From Oscillospiraceae bacterium (GTDB lineage: Bacteria; Bacillota_A; Clostridia; Oscillospirales; Oscillospiraceae): a stretch of DNA of 16,866 bases. Of the stretch, positions 15,344 through 16,866 are shown one piece after another. The stretch covers positions 1 to 16,866 of the forward strand of contig JAEDOK010000023.1 of the NCBI GenBank assembly GCA_016302005.1. The letters are read 5' to 3'. How positions within the stretch are numbered: position 1 is the stretch's first letter; each line of letters begins with the position of its first letter. A model generated the notes under the pieces. The model was not told the origin of the DNA and did not search any database. It was given only the letters and a program-made list of their open reading frames with translations. The position numbers were made by a program, and so were the translations under genes.

Positions 15344-16294
15344 TCAGAAGCTCTGTCCCGTATGCTCGTCAAAGTGGCGGTTGATCTGCTCGGTGAATTC
15401 CGCCGCCGCATTGTAGCCCATCTTTTTCTGACGGTTATTCATCGCGGCAACCTCCAAAATGACCGCGAGATTTCTGCCCGGCTTGATGGGGATCGTAATG
15501 GCAGGCACCTTTACGCCGAGCAGATCCATATACTGTTCCTCCAAGCCGAGACGGTCATAGATCTGCTCGCTCGACCACGGGACAATGTTGATGACAAGGT
15601 TGATCGCCGTCTCTTTCTTGATCGCCGCCATACCGAAGAGCTTCGCCACATTGATCACACCGATGCCGCGAATTTCGATATAGTTGCGGATCAACTCCGG
15701 CGAGGTGCCCATGAGCGTATTGTCCGCGATCTTACGGATATCCACCGCATCGTCCGCGATCAGGCGGTGTCCGCGTTTCAGCAGCTCCGCCGCCGCCTCG
15801 CTCTTGCCGATGCCGCTCTCACCCATGAGCAGCAATCCCTCGCCGTAGACCTCAACCAGGACACCGTGGCGCGAAATGCGCGGCGCAAGCGCGTTCTTTA
15901 AATAAGTAATCAGGGTGGAGACAATATAGGTCGTCGATTCCATGCAGCGCAGGATCGTCACATCCTTTTCCCGCGCCATTTCCAAGCATTCCTCGGGCGG
16001 CTCGATGTTGCGCGCAAAGATCAGCGCAGGGATCTTATAGGAGAACAGCTCTCCGAAAATTTCGCGCTTTCGTTCCGAGGAGAGCGTGTTCATGTAAGCG
16101 GACTCCACATTGCCGATTACCTGCACACGCAGCGGCTCGAAGTGGTTAAAGAAGCCCGTCATCTGTAAGCCGGGGCGTGAAACCTCCTCGCCCATGATCT
16201 GCACGCGGTCAAAGTCGGTCGATGCATAGGTCACGGTCAGGTGGAACTCCTCCACCACGGTTTTCAGCGGCACGCTGTAGGAATTCATAGGCAT
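15344..16294 (-). CDS. hprK: HPr kinase/phosphorylase
   Basis: HprK phosphorylates HPr on Ser46 in response to glycolytic intermediates and removes the phosphate when they fall, driving carbon catabolite control in low-GC Gram-positives. The 316-residue protein (family about 310) has the N-terminal substrate-recognition-like domain (1-130), then SRHGVLVEVYG with His143, Walker A GESGIGKSE (158-166), acidic IADDAV (179-184) and the HprK signature EIRGIGVINVAKLFG (207-221). The following INLVINIVPW is also typical. The start ATG 16294 has GGAGGG 7 bases upstream; ATG 16288 is possible but further away. It has its own promoter and terminator, so it is probably monocistronic. It is divergent from rpmB. 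Confidence 0.96.
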   Translation of the reverse strand: MPMNSYSVPLKTVVEEFHLTVTYASTDFDRVQIMGEEVSRPGLQMTGFFNHFEPLRVQVIGNVESAYMNTLSSERKREIFGELFSYKIPALIFARNIEPPEECLEMAREKDVTILRCMESTTYIVSTLITYLKNALAPRISRHGVLVEVYGEGLLLMGESGIGKSEAAAELLKRGHRLIADDAVDIRKIADNTLMGTSPELIRNYIEIRGIGVINVAKLFGMAAIKKETAINLVINIVPWSSEQIYDRLGLEEQYMDLLGVKVPAITIPIKPGRNLAVILEVAAMNNRQKKMGYNAAAEFTEQINRHFDEHTGQSF

Positions 16295-16325
16295 AATACG
16301 ACCCTCCGATGGTTTTCTTTACCGT

Positions 16326-16354
16326 ATTATAGACGATTTCCCACGCTTGTGCAA
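16326..16354 (-). promoter_or_regulatory. Promoter of hprK
   Basis: On the minus strand TTGCAC (16349-16354) is followed after 17 bases by a perfect TATAAT (16326-16331), placing transcription start near 16319 and a short leader of about 25 bases. A-rich and T-rich tracts at 16363-16380, between this promoter and the divergent rpmB promoter, could act as UP elements. Confidence 0.8.
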
Positions 16355-16393
16355 CCGTTCTCGAAAAAAATATTATTTTTTGTAAAATTTCTC

Positions 16394-16422
16394 TTGCTTT
16401 TCCGCCGAAACTCTGCTAATAT
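16394..16422 (+). promoter_or_regulatory. Promoter of rpmB
   Basis: TTGCTT (16394-16399) is followed after 17 bases by TAATAT (16417-16422), with TGC just upstream of the -10 (extended -10). Transcription would start near 16429. The leader could fold CGGCG (16429-16433) with CGCCG (16442-16446) before the ribosome binding site. Confidence 0.78.
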
Positions 16423-16486
16423 AAGTACCGGCGTGTTTCGGCGCCGTGTTTTGCGACGATTTTCGTGATGATTGGAGGTGCAGCAA

Positions 16487-16675
16487 TTGGCAAAGTGCGA
16501 TATTTGCGGCAAGGGTGTTACATTCGGCATTAAAGTCTCCCATTCCCACAGACGCTCCAACAGAGCTTGGAAGCCCAATGTAAAGCGCGTGAAAGCAATC
16601 GTCGATGGTTCTCCCCGCCATGTCTACGTCTGTACAAGATGCCTCCGTTCCAATAAGGTTGAACGCGCTATCTGA
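16487..16675 (+). CDS. rpmB: Ribosomal protein L28 (bL28), zinc-binding form
   Basis: L28 is a structural protein of the large ribosomal subunit. The 62-residue protein reads AKCDICGKG at its start, then GIKVSHSHRRSNRAWKPN and the C-terminal VCTRCLRSNKVERAI. Four cysteines (C4, C7, C49, C52) form two CxxC pairs, the zinc-binding or C+ version of the protein. Length is normal for the family. The start is TTG at 16487: GGAGGTG (16474-16480) lies 6 bases upstream, and family members begin MAKCDIC or similar. In-frame TTG 16472 and GTG 16478 precede or overlap that site and are unlikely. It is the only protein gene called on the plus strand, and a strong terminator follows 25 bases later. Confidence 0.96.
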   Translation: MAKCDICGKGVTFGIKVSHSHRRSNRAWKPNVKRVKAIVDGSPRHVYVCTRCLRSNKVERAI

Positions 16676-16699
16676 TTTCTGACAATTTGATGACATACG

Positions 16700-16730
16700 A
16701 AAAGACAAGCTGTTTCGGCTTGTCTTTTTT
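16700..16730 (+). terminator. Rho-independent terminator of rpmB
   Basis: AAAAGACAAGC (16700-16710) pairs perfectly with GCTTGTCTTTT (16718-16728) around a 7-base loop, and the stem runs into a T-tract ending TTTTTTG. The 11-bp perfect stem and T-run make this a clear intrinsic terminator for rpmB. Confidence 0.92.
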
Positions 16731-16768
16731 GTTTCTCTATCCTGCATCGATCTGTTGGGCGGCTATCA

Positions 16769-16827
16769 TACCAATCACCAATTAAAATGTGCAAAGCATA
16801 TTTTAATTGGTGATATCGTGATTGGTA
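16769..16827. repeat. Long imperfect inverted repeat with doubled ACCAAT half-sites
   Basis: Bases 16774-16788 are the exact reverse complement of 16800-16814 (15 bp). With one G-U and three further pairs inside, the stem reaches 19 bp around an AAA loop. ACCAAT occurs twice on the left (16770-16775, 16777-16782). ATTGGT occurs twice on the right (16806-16811, 16821-16826), the right pair being spread by an 8-base insertion. No T-tract follows on either strand, so it is not a standard terminator. It could be a small mobile-element relic, an operator for an off-window gene, or an RNA hairpin. Confidence 0.75.
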
Positions 16828-16838
16828 CGAGACATATT

Positions 16839-16866
16839 TTCGCGATGCTTACCTTATCATCGCGAA
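16839..16866. repeat. Inverted repeat at the window edge
   Basis: TTCGCGATG (16839-16847) is perfectly inverted as CATCGCGAA (16858-16866) around a 10-base loop. The stem may continue past the window end, since it is preceded by more T residues. What follows on the plus strand is not visible, so a terminator, an attenuator or part of a repeat element are all open. Confidence 0.6.

Noticed and set aside
15202..15411. Minus-strand 69-codon frame over the end of hprK and the repeat
   Set aside because: It overlaps the conserved hprK C-terminus in another frame and its tail is the palindromic repeat itself. There is no sign of a real protein.
16373..16747. Minus-strand 124-codon open frame opposite rpmB
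   Set aside because: It runs through the rpmB terminator and the divergent promoter region. It has no ribosome binding site and no family resemblance, and L28 on the plus strand is unmistakable.

Overview
The window looks like chromosomal core DNA from a GC-rich member of the Clostridia. The best guess is an Oscillospiraceae/Ruminococcaceae-type gut anaerobe; this is inferred from gene content and order, not from a marker gene. Indicators are HPr kinase (hprK), whiA, a type IIb-like murB, a YqhQ/DUF1385 protein, a four-cysteine L28, a T-box leader and strong AGGAGG-type ribosome binding sites. There are no phage genes, insertion sequences, tRNAs, rRNAs or CRISPR arrays.

Layout from right to left (almost everything reads on the minus strand). 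At the right edge rpmB (L28) reads rightward from its own promoter and ends at a strong terminator; beyond it lie two inverted repeats of unknown purpose. Divergently, hprK has its own promoter and its own terminator. A second promoter then starts murB - stand-alone RapZ C-terminal domain - whiA - dnaE. After dnaE, an extended -10 promoter precedes a tight run: FG-GAP-like lipoprotein, response regulator, histidine kinase, DUF1385 membrane protein, prmC, recA, recX, rimO, pgsA. Neighbours in this run overlap or lie within a few tens of bases. The last 325 bases at the left edge hold a palindromic repeat, a consensus-like minus-strand promoter, and most of a T-box riboswitch. Its terminal T-box sequence is cut by the window edge, so an amino-acid-regulated gene lies just outside; the specifier reads tentatively as UGC (cysteine).

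Functionally the window joins cell wall precursor synthesis (murB), carbon regulation (hprK), a possible amino-sugar sensor (RapZ C-domain), division control (WhiA), replication and repair (dnaE, recA, recX), translation factors (prmC, rimO, rpmB), phospholipid synthesis (pgsA) and an undescribed envelope-sensing cassette (lipoprotein + two-component system).

The most unusual points are: (1) the RapZ remnant, which keeps only the C-terminal sensor-like domain, with yvcK missing from the usual rapZ-yvcK-whiA order; (2) the lipoprotein/two-component cassette placed directly upstream of the DUF1385-prmC-recA run; (3) a palindromic repeat family present downstream of both pgsA and hprK; (4) the double inverted repeats at the right edge; and (5) the T-box at the left edge. 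Start codons were re-chosen from ribosome binding sites for recX, recA, the kinase, the regulator, the lipoprotein, murB and rpmB.
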